Below, piece after piece: positions 33,834 through 40,806 of a stretch of DNA of 41,208 nt (position 1 is the stretch's first letter; every line of letters starts with the position of its first letter). Where the stretch lies: contig NZ_JALHBS010000058.1 in the NCBI RefSeq assembly GCF_024195285.1, forward strand, positions 1-41,208, read 5' to 3'. Source of the DNA: Aurantimonas marianensis. GTDB lineage: Bacteria; Pseudomonadota; Alphaproteobacteria; Rhizobiales; Rhizobiaceae. The notes under the pieces are model-generated. The model ran no database searches, was not told the origin of the DNA, and saw nothing but the letters and a program-made list of their open reading frames with translations. Both the position numbers and the translations under genes were made by a program.

Positions 33834-34415
33834 ATGATCAGGATGACGAAAATGATCTCAAGACGCTCTTTTCTGCTGGCTGCCTTTGGTGGCTTGCTGA
33901 CGTCGGCGATGCCGGCTCTGGCGCACGGGCCCCGCCAGGCGTTCCAGCTCAATCCGAAATACCTGCCCCAGACGGTGAAATTCGGTGGCTACAAAGCGGG
34001 GACTATCGTGGTCGATCCGCGCAACCATTTTCTTTACTTGGTTCTCGGCGATGGTCTGGCGCGACGCTACGGTGTCGGTGTCGGCAAGGCAGGACGCGCC
34101 TTCAAGGGATCCGCGCGGATCGGACGAAAGGCGAAGTGGCCGAGCTGGACGCCGACGAAGAACATGATCCGTCGCGAGCCGGGCAAGTATGCACGCTATG
34201 CCAACGGCGTACCCGGTGGACCGGGCAATCCGCTCGGCGCGCGCGCGCTCTATCTCTATCGCGGCAAGCGGGACACCTATTACAGGATCCACGGTACGAC
34301 GGAGCCCTGGTCGATCGGACGGTCCGTCTCCAATGGCTGCATCCGGATGATCAACGATCATGTGATCGATCTTTATAACCGTGTTCCGGTCGGCGCCCGG
34401 GTCGTCGTCATCTGA
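33834..34415 (+). CDS. Tat-exported L,D-transpeptidase (YkuD family)
   Basis: Periplasmic L,D-transpeptidase that cross-links peptidoglycan or attaches proteins to it. The 193 residues begin with a twin-arginine signal (SRRSFLLAAFGG, likely cut after ALA near residue 30). The YkuD domain runs from about residue 57 to the end, with His153 in RIHGTTEP and the catalytic Cys169 in SVSNGCIRM. Three in-frame Met codons (33834, 33843, 33852) could start the protein; the third has the best AGGA site, 9 nt upstream, so the true start may be 33852. Such short transpeptidases are numerous in Hyphomicrobiales, which grow from the pole. It converges on sorB. Confidence 0.9.
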   Translation: MIRMTKMISRRSFLLAAFGGLLTSAMPALAHGPRQAFQLNPKYLPQTVKFGGYKAGTIVVDPRNHFLYLVLGDGLARRYGVGVGKAGRAFKGSARIGRKAKWPSWTPTKNMIRREPGKYARYANGVPGGPGNPLGARALYLYRGKRDTYYRIHGTTEPWSIGRSVSNGCIRMINDHVIDLYNRVPVGARVVVI

Positions 34416-34454
34416 CCGCCCTCACCTGCCGGCGATGTTCCATATAGAAATGTG

Positions 34455-34490
34455 GGCGTCCGCTATCGAGCGTATCTCGGTGCGGACGCC
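34455..34490. terminator. Hairpin 1 between transpeptidase and sorB
   Basis: GGCGTCCGC and GCGGACGCC form a perfect 9-bp stem around an 18-nt loop that itself holds a short CGAG/CTCG stem. It lies 39 nt after the transpeptidase stop and 79 nt after the sorB stop, so it can serve both. Confidence 0.55.
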
Positions 34491-34506
34491 TACGTTGATC
34501 AAACGA

Positions 34507-34532
34507 CCTGCGGACACGGCTCGTGTCGCAGG
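34507..34532. terminator. Hairpin 2 between transpeptidase and sorB
   Basis: CCTGC-GACACG and CGTGTC-GCAGG form an 11-bp stem with one bulged G and a 3-nt loop, 37 nt after the sorB stop. It is the stronger candidate terminator for sorAB. Confidence 0.6.
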
Positions 34533-34569
34533 GGCGCGAGGACGCCGTGATCCGTCAGGGACCTCTAGT

Positions 34570-34935
34570 TTAGTCGGTCGCGATGTCGGTCGCGTTAGCG
34601 GGCCAGTGAGGGCTGGTCGCGGTGCCGTAGTTCGTCGTCAGATAAGATGACAAGGCATCGACGTCGGCTTCCTCGACATAGGCTCCGTATCGCTTCCGCA
34701 TCTTCTCGATTTCGGCTTCCCAGCCCTCCCGACTGAAACCTGGATGCTGCACGATGGGCGCCACGGAATGGCAGGCCGTGCAATAGGTCTCGACGAGTTC
34801 GCCCCCCGTCCCCTCCGCGAGAGACCAGTCGGTCTCCGGCAGGTCGACATAGTTCGAATAGTCCTGTGCCAAGACGGTCATCGACACAGTCGTGGCCAGT
34901 CCGACAACGGCGGAAAATAGGCTGATACGGGCCAT
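34570..34935 (-). CDS. sorB: Sulfite dehydrogenase cytochrome c subunit SorB
   Basis: Mono-heme cytochrome c of 121 residues that takes electrons from the molybdenum subunit SorA. Signal peptide at residues 1-23 (ending TVLAQD). The heme motif CTACH is at Cys52, Cys55 and His56. The following HSVAPIVQHPGFSREGWEAEIEKM segment is typical of the SorB-like group, with Met83 as a possible axial ligand. The sorB start overlaps the sorA stop by 1 nt (TGATG), so translation is coupled. The match with SorB rests on this gene pair and the heme-domain pattern. The mature protein is short, about 98 residues. Confidence 0.85.
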   Translation of the reverse strand: MARISLFSAVVGLATTVSMTVLAQDYSNYVDLPETDWSLAEGTGGELVETYCTACHSVAPIVQHPGFSREGWEAEIEKMRKRYGAYVEEADVDALSSYLTTNYGTATSPHWPANATDIATD

Positions 34936-36128
34936 CAGGCGGTCTCCAGATAGGTGGCGTAGCCGGTGACCGCGTTAATCCGACGACCGTTGCTTTTGAT
35001 GTCGGCCTCGGTCATCGCCATCGGTTGAGTTTCGCCATCGACGCCGGTTGCCCGCGTCAATATCCGCAGCGGTCCCTTTTTCTTCGGCGTCACCTGGTGG
35101 TGCCAGACGCGCCAGACATATTTGCCGTAGGGTTCCTCCATCGTGGCGGGCTCCCAGCTCGCGCCTTCATCGAGGCTCACCTCGACCTTGGCGAGGCCGA
35201 TGCCCGAATCATAAGCGACGCCGGTCAACTCGGTTTCGCTGCCAACCTGCAGAAGCGTGCCATCGGCGGGTGTGCAGACGAAGGAAGTGATGCGCACGGG
35301 GTCGGGGCCACCGACTTTCGGACCAGCCCAGAGATTGTCGATCGGCTGCGAGCGGATTTCGATGCGCACCACCTGCTTCACCCATTCGGGTGAATATTCG
35401 CCCGGATTTACGAGTCGCAAGGGCGCGCCATTCCACAACGGAATGTCGCCGTCATTCATGCCATACGCCAGCAACGGTTCCGGCCGCATCATCTCATCGA
35501 TGCCCTGGACCCGCCAATATTCGGGCGCGCTCGCGGCGATTGTTATGCCCGCTGCCTTGAAGGCCACTTGCGCTGCGTTGTCGCGAACGCCGACAGCCTC
35601 GAGCACATCCTTGACGGGAATACCGGTCCATTTCGCGGCGGAGACATCGCCCTTGCCCCAGGAGACGCCGCCAAGTACCGGCTTGTGTACCACTCCACGG
35701 GCTTGCCCCTTGCAGGCGCCAACAGCGGCGACGGATGTCTCGGGGAACGTCTCACGCAGCTCCGCCAGCGTGAAGCTACGCGGATTGACGGCCGCATCGC
35801 CACCAATTTCGAGCACCAACTCGTCTGGCTTGATCTCGGGGATGAGAGCTTCGCGCCACCGCACGTAGTAGGCCTCCCTGTCCGTCAAGGGGTAGTTCTG
35901 CTTGCCGATCAGGAGAGGCGTGGGAGTTTCATAGACAGGCGGGCGATCATAGACTTGGATCAACGGCACTTTGCCCGGCAAGGCGACGAGACGTTCGGCA
36001 TCGCGAATCGCCGGGCCGACGAGAATGTCCTCGGCCATGGCGGGAAGGGTAAACCCGGAAACGCCGAGGGCGGCCGCACTTTGCAGGCCAGTTTGCAGAA
36101 GCTGACGACGATTGATGATACGAGACAT
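34935..36128 (-). CDS. sorA: Sulfite dehydrogenase molybdopterin subunit SorA
   Basis: Periplasmic sulfite:cytochrome c oxidoreductase of the sulfite oxidase family, oxidising sulfite to sulfate. The 397-residue precursor has a twin-arginine signal (INRRQLLQTG, cut near residue 32), as needed for export of a folded Mo enzyme. The Mo-cofactor domain (about 60-270) contains the probable Mo-ligating Cys139 in AVGACKGQARG and VHKPVLGGVSWG. The C-terminal dimerisation domain (about 280-397) has ELTGVAYDSGIGLAKVEVSLD. A strong GGAGGG ribosome-binding site precedes the ATG. An FNR/FixK-type box lies about 190 bp upstream. The residues after Cys139 differ from the CxGNRR pattern of classical sulfite oxidases; I take this as a SorA-branch trait. 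Confidence 0.88.
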   Translation of the reverse strand: MSRIINRRQLLQTGLQSAAALGVSGFTLPAMAEDILVGPAIRDAERLVALPGKVPLIQVYDRPPVYETPTPLLIGKQNYPLTDREAYYVRWREALIPEIKPDELVLEIGGDAAVNPRSFTLAELRETFPETSVAAVGACKGQARGVVHKPVLGGVSWGKGDVSAAKWTGIPVKDVLEAVGVRDNAAQVAFKAAGITIAASAPEYWRVQGIDEMMRPEPLLAYGMNDGDIPLWNGAPLRLVNPGEYSPEWVKQVVRIEIRSQPIDNLWAGPKVGGPDPVRITSFVCTPADGTLLQVGSETELTGVAYDSGIGLAKVEVSLDEGASWEPATMEEPYGKYVWRVWHHQVTPKKKGPLRILTRATGVDGETQPMAMTEADIKSNGRRINAVTGYATYLETA

Positions 36129-36158
36129 CTGTCCCTCCGTGAAATCAATGGAAAATCT

Positions 36159-36189
36159 CGGCAGTTGAGGCTCGACAGTCCGGCAGTTG
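36159..36189. repeat. Direct repeats before sorA
   Basis: CGGCAGTTG occurs at 36159-36167 and 36181-36189, a 22-bp period, about two helical turns. They lie 31-61 bp before the sorA ATG and could bind a regulator on one face of the DNA. Confidence 0.35.
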
Positions 36190-36287
36190 CCGAATCACTT
36201 TGTAAGCCTCAGGCATTCAGAGATCCGGGAAAAATCCCAACCGAAGTTTTGTGCATTGCGAAATCATACCGTCGGCATAGCGAGACG

Positions 36288-36329
36288 ACATTAGTTGGAG
36301 CTTGGAACCAAGGGTTTGACCTGCGTCAA
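36288..36329 (-). promoter_or_regulatory. FNR/FixK-type promoter for sorAB
   Basis: TTGAC-N4-GTCAA at 36316-36329 is a perfect palindrome matching the FNR/FnrN/FixK box TTGA(T/C)-N4-(A/G)TCAA. If a start site is placed 41.5 bp from its centre, at about 36281 on the minus strand, the -12 to -7 positions read TAATGT, sharing the three most conserved bases of TATAAT. This is the geometry of a class II FNR-activated promoter. It would give a leader of about 153 nt before sorA. Confidence 0.65.
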
Positions 36330-36445
36330 TAACGCGGACTGAAACCCCGTTGGCGGCGGTTCGGTTCCGTCCTTGGCACGCCCCCATGAATTCGCGATCG
36401 AATATCGGCGATTCTCGGCCTTGGTCGCGGGGTGCGGCGGTCGGT

Positions 36446-36943
36446 TCAACGCTCCGTCACGATTTTTGACGTGCCCAGAAGATTGCGCCGGGTCAGCTCG
36501 ACCACCAGCAGCGGCACGACGATCCATTGAAGCAGCGGCGAAAGGCCGGTTCCGAATGGCGGCACCAGAGGCATCAACTCGGAATAGGACCAGCGGTTGG
36601 ATATCTCGACGTAATAGAATTCGAGCCCAATGGTAATGACGATGCCGACGATCAGAAAGACCAGCAGCTGCCATGCCTTCTTGTGGCATATCCAATGCCG
36701 CGTTCGCGCGGCGAGCGAAGTGATCCAGAAGGCGGCCAGGGCAATCCCCACATCGCCGACGGTGGCGTAGGTGCAGATCTTCACGCCCTCCCAGTGCCGA
36801 AGCTCCGCCATTCCCTCGAATGTCGGAATCTGCAGGAACTCCCAAATGAAATGGAAGGCGAAGGAGAACAGGGCGAGCGAGACTTCGGGAACCGCCCACA
36901 GCCCCTGTCCCGTGTCCCGCAGCTGCGGTTCTGACGTTGTCAT
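36446..36943 (-). CDS. Four-helix membrane protein of unknown function
   Basis: Protein of 165 residues with four predicted membrane helices at about 21-39, 61-78, 91-112 and 133-151. It has striking conserved-looking polar residues near the membrane: FHFIWEFLQIPTFEGM between helices 1 and 2, KICTYATVGD before helix 2, HWICHKKAW and LEFYYVEISNRWSYSE. Several His, Trp and Glu residues could bind a metal or quinone, but I know no name for the family. An AAGGGGACC ribosome-binding site precedes the ATG. It lies 57 bp after the multicopper oxidase on the same strand, likely in one transcript with it. Confidence 0.75.
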   Translation of the reverse strand: MTTSEPQLRDTGQGLWAVPEVSLALFSFAFHFIWEFLQIPTFEGMAELRHWEGVKICTYATVGDVGIALAAFWITSLAARTRHWICHKKAWQLLVFLIVGIVITIGLEFYYVEISNRWSYSELMPLVPPFGTGLSPLLQWIVVPLLVVELTRRNLLGTSKIVTER

Positions 36944-37000
36944 TCGGTCCCCTTGATCGGGTCGCTCGCGGCGCGGCCCCGCGCCGGTTACCCTGATACG

Positions 37001-38479
37001 CTACACTTGTGTGGTAAACTGCCCCATCATCCCGGCGTCTTCGTGCTCCAGAATATGACAGTGGAAGACGAAGGGCAGACCCTCGCTGGTTTCGGCGTCG
37101 ATGGAAACCGCGAGTTCGGCCTCTCCGTTCACCAGGACGGTGTCCTTCCATCCCCGTTCCTCGGGACGTGGTTCGCGGCCGCCATTCCGCAACACCTGGA
37201 ACTTCGCGCCATGGACGTGAAACGGATGTGGCATCTGACTGGCAACGATCGTCCAGTGCTCCTGTGCGCCGACCGGCGTGGAGAAATCGACGCGGTCGAT
37301 CTCGTAAGGTTTGCCGTTGATGGTCATCACCGGAGACGCGCCGACGGCGCCGCGCATCATGTTGATCGGTCCCATGCCTTCGTCGAGGACGAAACGACGC
37401 CGCGCGCCGGTTGCCGCGATAGCGACCGCCGAGCCCGGCAGGCGCTGCGGTATGGACGTCACGGCGGCTTCCCGACCCTCGTCGGGCGCGAGCGTCAAGA
37501 GGACCGCATTCGCCGCATCGCCGCCCATCATACCGCCCATCATACCGCCCATGCCCATCGATGACTGGGATGTCGCCATGAGGCGATCCTCGCCCTGCCT
37601 CAAATCAATCAGCAGCTCTAGGCGTTCGCCGGGGGCGAGCAAGACCCTGCCTGTTTCGGTAGGCGCATCAAGCAGGCCTTGATCGACACCGATCAGCAGT
37701 AGCGGCCGACTGCTTTCGAGCGACAGATCGAAGGGACTCGAAGTCGCAGCGTTGATCAAACGCAGCCGCACGAGACCGCGCGGTCCCCTGACGATCGGCC
37801 GAAGCTGGCCGTTGACGAGGACGGCGTCGCCACGAAAACCATGCATGATGTCCATCATGCTCGGCTCGTACACCGCCCGGCCGGAACCATCGAAACGCTT
37901 GTCCTGGAGGATGAGGACGAAATCGTCGACGCCATAGGTTCGGGGAAGTTCGATACCGGCCTCGTCGTCGTCCTGGAGAATCACGGCGCCGGCAAGCCCG
38001 GCATAGACATCAGGGGCGGTGCGGCCGTGAACATGGGTGTGATACCAGTGCGTCGCGGCCGGTTGTCGAACCGGCAGCTCGATATCGCGGTCGGCGCCGG
38101 GCGCAATTTCGGTTCCAGGACCGCCATCCGCCGAGCTGGGAACTGTCAGGCCGTGCCAATGGAGGGTGATCGGTACATCAACGCCGTTCTCGATTCGGAC
38201 TGGCGTGTTAGTCCCGCGCCGCAGCAGAACGGTAGGCCCGAGATAGCCTTGATTGAACCCCATCGTAGACGACGGGGCGCCGCCCGCGAAAACCGTTCTC
38301 CCGGCTGTGGCCTGGAGACGGATCGGGCTGGTTCGCCCGTCCAATAGTGGCGGAAGTCGAATATCCTCCCGATCCATTTGTGCCGCGGCCCCCTGGGCAT
38401 TGGCGGGCAAGGCCAGGCCGGACGTCGCCAGCCCGGCAAGAAGCGAGGAGCCGCTCATCAAGAGTTCGCGTCTGTTCAT
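37001..38479 (-). CDS. Multicopper oxidase (CueO/SufI-like), Tat-exported
   Basis: Periplasmic copper oxidase of 492 residues. Tat-type signal MNRRELLMSGSSLLAGL, cut near residue 28. The four copper-binding motifs are intact: HWHG (107-110), WYHTHVHG (145-152), HPFHVHG, and HCHILEHEDAGMM, with His473, Cys474, His475, His479 and probable axial Met484. Residues 309-320 form a Met/Gly loop (GGMMGGMMGG), coded by a 12-nt tandem repeat. It resembles CueO-like cuprous oxidases, but other substrates are possible. The start at 38479 has AGGAAAG upstream; the frame stays open to 38899 but that part overlaps the regulator gene. It lies downstream of an ArsR-type regulator and is followed by the four-helix membrane protein. 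Confidence 0.93.
   Translation of the reverse strand: MNRRELLMSGSSLLAGLATSGLALPANAQGAAAQMDREDIRLPPLLDGRTSPIRLQATAGRTVFAGGAPSSTMGFNQGYLGPTVLLRRGTNTPVRIENGVDVPITLHWHGLTVPSSADGGPGTEIAPGADRDIELPVRQPAATHWYHTHVHGRTAPDVYAGLAGAVILQDDDEAGIELPRTYGVDDFVLILQDKRFDGSGRAVYEPSMMDIMHGFRGDAVLVNGQLRPIVRGPRGLVRLRLINAATSSPFDLSLESSRPLLLIGVDQGLLDAPTETGRVLLAPGERLELLIDLRQGEDRLMATSQSSMGMGGMMGGMMGGDAANAVLLTLAPDEGREAAVTSIPQRLPGSAVAIAATGARRRFVLDEGMGPINMMRGAVGASPVMTINGKPYEIDRVDFSTPVGAQEHWTIVASQMPHPFHVHGAKFQVLRNGGREPRPEERGWKDTVLVNGEAELAVSIDAETSEGLPFVFHCHILEHEDAGMMGQFTTQV
37521..37553 (-). repeat. 12-nt tandem repeat coding a Met-Gly loop
   Basis: CCGCCCATCATA on the plus strand occurs nearly three times in tandem inside the multicopper oxidase gene, coding repeats of Met-Met-Gly-Gly. 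Repeat slippage could vary the loop length between strains. Confidence 0.85.
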
Positions 38480-38600
38480 CTCAAATCTTTCCTCTCGCGG
38501 GACGACTTGCGGATTTGTTGGATCAATATCGCATCTGGAGGAACGGCCGCCGCCGCGCAACAGGTCCCTTGCGACAATTGGGTTCGAGAAATGGCCGGCG

Positions 38601-38936
38601 TCAAGATTCTGTGTCCCGCCGCCCGTGGCGGCAGAACACGTCGTAGAGGCTTGCCATGATCGCGCGGATCTCCTGGCTAGCGAGCGAGTAGAAGATCGTC
38701 TGGGCGTCGCGCCGGGTGGCCACCAATCCCCCCGCCCGAAGCTTGGCCAGATGTTGCGACAAGGCGGACTGACTGAGCCCGACTTCGCACACCAAGGCTC
38801 CGACCGAGGCTTCGTCTTCGGCGAGCCTGCAGAGAATGCGCAGCCGATGGGCGTTGCCCATAAGCGCGAGAATGGCCGCGACACTGGCCGCGCGAGCATC
38901 CAATTCCAACATATTAGATTTGACTACTTTAGACAT
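38601..38936 (-). CDS. ArsR-family regulator of the BigR/SqrR sulfide-sensing type
   Basis: Winged-helix repressor of 111 residues. The recognition region is VGLSQSALSQHLAKLRAGGLV, with a wing ATRRDAQTIFYSL. Cys36 (RILCRLAEDE) and Cys102 (YDVFCRHG) sit 66 residues apart, the same spacing as the two cysteines of BigR (42/108) and SqrR (41/107) that form a disulfide or polysulfide link in response to H2S. An extra Cys50 is present. There is no arsenic-type CxCxxC motif. It is divergent from pmpAB and directly upstream of the multicopper oxidase. The start overlaps the pmpA promoter region, so autoregulation is likely. A stop codon in frame just upstream rules out an earlier start. Confidence 0.87.
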   Translation of the reverse strand: MSKVVKSNMLELDARAASVAAILALMGNAHRLRILCRLAEDEASVGALVCEVGLSQSALSQHLAKLRAGGLVATRRDAQTIFYSLASQEIRAIMASLYDVFCRHGRRDTES

Positions 38937-38948
38937 GCTTCATATATG
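38920..38948 (+). promoter_or_regulatory. Sigma-70-type promoter for pmpAB overlapping the regulator start
   Basis: TTGACT (38920-38925), a 17-bp spacer, and TATATG (38943-38948). The predicted start near 38955 gives a leader of about 44 nt to the pmpA ATG. The palindrome CATATATG (38941-38948) covers the -10 and could be part of the ArsR-type operator; a bound repressor there would block the polymerase. Confidence 0.6.
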
Positions 38949-38998
38949 GCCCTCCCGCGGCGGTCGGTAAAGGGCCGTTCGTCAAAGGGAATCAAACG

Positions 38999-39436
38999 AT
39001 GCCGCTTTCCACCCTTACCGAATTCACGCCTTGGGCCTCGCTTTTCGGGGGAGTCCTGATCGGTTTGGCAGCCATCATGGTCATGGCGTTTTTCGGCCGG
39101 GTCGCGGGTATTTCCGGGATCACCGTCGGTGCCTTGCCAACCGTTCGATCCGATTGGAGCTGGCGTTTGTCCTTCCTGGTCGGCCTGGGCCTAGCGCCAC
39201 TGCTGCTCACCTTCATCACAGGTGAGCCGGTTGAGCAGACCGTATCCGCCGATCTGGCCGTGATGATCCTGGCCGGCCTCCTGGTCGGTTTCGGGACGAT
39301 CTGGGGTTCCGGTTGTACCAGCGGTCATGGCGTCTGCGGTCTGGCGCGACTGTCGATGCGATCGCTGGTTGCAGTCGGAACTTTCATGACAGCCGCCTTT
39401 CTTACGGTCCTCTTCCTCCGACACATCATCGGATAA
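38999..39436 (+). CDS. pmpA: YeeE/YedE (PmpA-like) sulfur transport protein, first half
   Basis: Membrane protein of 145 residues with about four helices, corresponding to the N-terminal half of YeeE/YedE, a family that moves thiosulfate or other sulfur compounds. The signature GSGCTSGHGVCGLARLSMRS carries two cysteines thought to handle the sulfur substrate. An AAAGGGA ribosome-binding site precedes the ATG. The second half follows as a separate gene 5 nt later. The split arrangement is common next to BigR-type regulators (pmpAB). The transported compound cannot be read from the sequence. Confidence 0.88.
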   Translation: MPLSTLTEFTPWASLFGGVLIGLAAIMVMAFFGRVAGISGITVGALPTVRSDWSWRLSFLVGLGLAPLLLTFITGEPVEQTVSADLAVMILAGLLVGFGTIWGSGCTSGHGVCGLARLSMRSLVAVGTFMTAAFLTVLFLRHIIG

Positions 39437-39441
39437 CGAAC

Positions 39442-39879
39442 ATGCGATTTATATTGGGACTGACGTCGGGCCTCGTCTTCGGCCTTGGTCTGGTGATCTC
39501 CGGCATGTCAAATCCAGCGAAGGTCCTGAACTTCCTGGATGTTTTCGGTACATGGGATCCCAGCCTCGCCCTTGTCATGGGCGGCGCATCCTTCACGACG
39601 TTCGTTGGCTACCGGCTGATCTGGCGGCGGGATCGGCCCCTGTTGATGCCGCGCTTCGAAATCCCGACGCGAGCGGATATCGATGCGCCGCTTCTGACAG
39701 GCGCGGCGATATTCGGGATCGGCTGGGGAATCGGCGGCTTTTGCCCCGGCCCCGCCTGGACAGCGTTGCCGCTGGCGGCCCCCGGCACCCTCGCCTTCCT
39801 GCCCGCCATGGTAGCCGGCATGCTCGCCGGCTTGTGGGTCGCGTTGCGGTTGAAGGACAGAAGCCAAAATGCGGCCTGA
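39442..39879 (+). CDS. pmpB: YeeE/YedE (PmpB-like) sulfur transport protein, second half
   Basis: Membrane protein of 145 residues with four predicted helices, matching the C-terminal half of YeeE/YedE (DUF6691-type). The key loop is GWGIGGFCPGPAWTAL with one cysteine; the N-terminus FGLGLVISGMSNPAKVLNFLD is also typical. It starts 5 nt after pmpA with a weak GGATAA site, so coupling is likely. Together PmpA and PmpB would make the full two-half transporter. Confidence 0.88.
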   Translation: MRFILGLTSGLVFGLGLVISGMSNPAKVLNFLDVFGTWDPSLALVMGGASFTTFVGYRLIWRRDRPLLMPRFEIPTRADIDAPLLTGAAIFGIGWGIGGFCPGPAWTALPLAAPGTLAFLPAMVAGMLAGLWVALRLKDRSQNAA

Positions 39880-39994
39880 TTTCGCTCGGCAGCCTCCCGG
39901 ACTCAACGCAAGTTCTGAACGAGGGTCGCAGCCTGGCGATCTCTGGGAGGGATGGCACGACGGCAACAAGGCTGGCTGATCGCCGTTCGCTCGC

Positions 39995-40555
39995 TCATTC
40001 CAAGCCGCCGACAGGCGTCTTCAGATAGGCGATCAAATCCGTCATATCCTCGGCCCCAATCGACCACCGGGGCATCGCTGGGTCGAGGCGCTCGCCGCCG
40101 GGATCGACGCCGTCGGTGATGGCCCGTCGCAATGTGTCGTCGGTGTAGTCGTCGTGATCGCCGTGACCGTCGTCCTCGACCGCGCCTTCCGCCTCGGCGG
40201 CCTCATCGTGCTCGCCGAACAAAGCGGCGGCCGTCAGCGGTGGCACAGACTGCCAAAAACGTGGCATCAGGCGCCCGCCGCCCCGATCCGCGCCATGACA
40301 GGCGACGCATCCGCCGCCGGACATCATCATATGCATGTTTCCGCCCTGAGGCGTGATCTGCTGGCCCGAAGCACTGGTCGCGGTGAAATAAATTCGCTCG
40401 CCATTGCTGCGAAATTCGGACGGCCATGCGCTGCGATCGGTCAAGGGGCCGGAACCGAACAGCAGCTGCCCTCCCGCGAGCACGACAAGCAGAACCATTG
40501 CGATGGCGCCTATCCGGACGATCCGCCACAATAGGAGCCGATGTGGTCGGGTCAT
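39995..40555 (-). CDS. Membrane-anchored cytochrome c with His/Asp/Glu-rich insert
   Basis: Mono-heme cytochrome c of 186 residues. An uncleaved anchor helix spans about residues 11-33. The heme motif CVACH is at Cys83, Cys86 and His87, just after a Met-rich stretch NMHMMMSGGG. Residues 115-140 form an acidic, His-containing insert (EDDGHGDHDDYTDD) between the heme motif and the C-terminal helix. A likely axial Met lies in DPAMPRW. The start at 40555 has a strong AAGGAGG site; an ATG eight codons earlier does not. The Met and His/Asp clusters suggest metal contact, possibly copper. It converges on pmpB and may be part of the sulfur/copper redox set (inference). Confidence 0.85.
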   Translation of the reverse strand: MTRPHRLLLWRIVRIGAIAMVLLVVLAGGQLLFGSGPLTDRSAWPSEFRSNGERIYFTATSASGQQITPQGGNMHMMMSGGGCVACHGADRGGGRLMPRFWQSVPPLTAAALFGEHDEAAEAEGAVEDDGHGDHDDYTDDTLRRAITDGVDPGGERLDPAMPRWSIGAEDMTDLIAYLKTPVGGLE

Positions 40556-40806
40556 TCTGCGTCGTCCTCCTTGCATCAAAACCGGGTGGCTCGCGCCGCC
40601 GCTATCCCACCGCCAAACAATCAGCGAGCGAAAATCGGGTCAATGTCTGTTGCCAGTCGATATTTTATGCGTAAACTAATTTTCGTGTTGGGGCGGAAGT
40701 TCCGATGTCCACTGATTTCCGGCGCGGATCGTCGACGCTTGCGCCGGCCCGATCTCCGGCTGGGGACGGACCATTGTTAGCGACCTTTTAGAATGGAGAT
40801 CAAGAG

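Larger units (their letters stand above)
36129..36445. other. 317-bp spacer holding the sorAB promoter region
   Basis: No gene seen. On the sorA side it has the ribosome-binding site and two direct repeats of CGGCAGTTG. In the middle there is a -10-like TAATGT, and further out the FNR/FixK box at 36316-36329. The rest towards the membrane protein stop at 36446 is GC-rich and shows no clear terminator. Confidence 0.7.

Noticed and set aside
34495-34502. TTGATCAA near the sorB end, like half of an FNR box
   Set aside because: There are no 4 bases between the half-sites, so it cannot be an FNR/FixK box.
38480-38600. Possible separate promoter for the multicopper oxidase
   Set aside because: A TTGACG hexamer exists on the minus strand but no acceptable -10 lies at 16-18 bp.
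38480-38899. Extension of the multicopper oxidase frame by 140 codons
   Set aside because: It overlaps the ArsR-type gene in another frame, and the Tat signal with a good ribosome-binding site begins at 38479.
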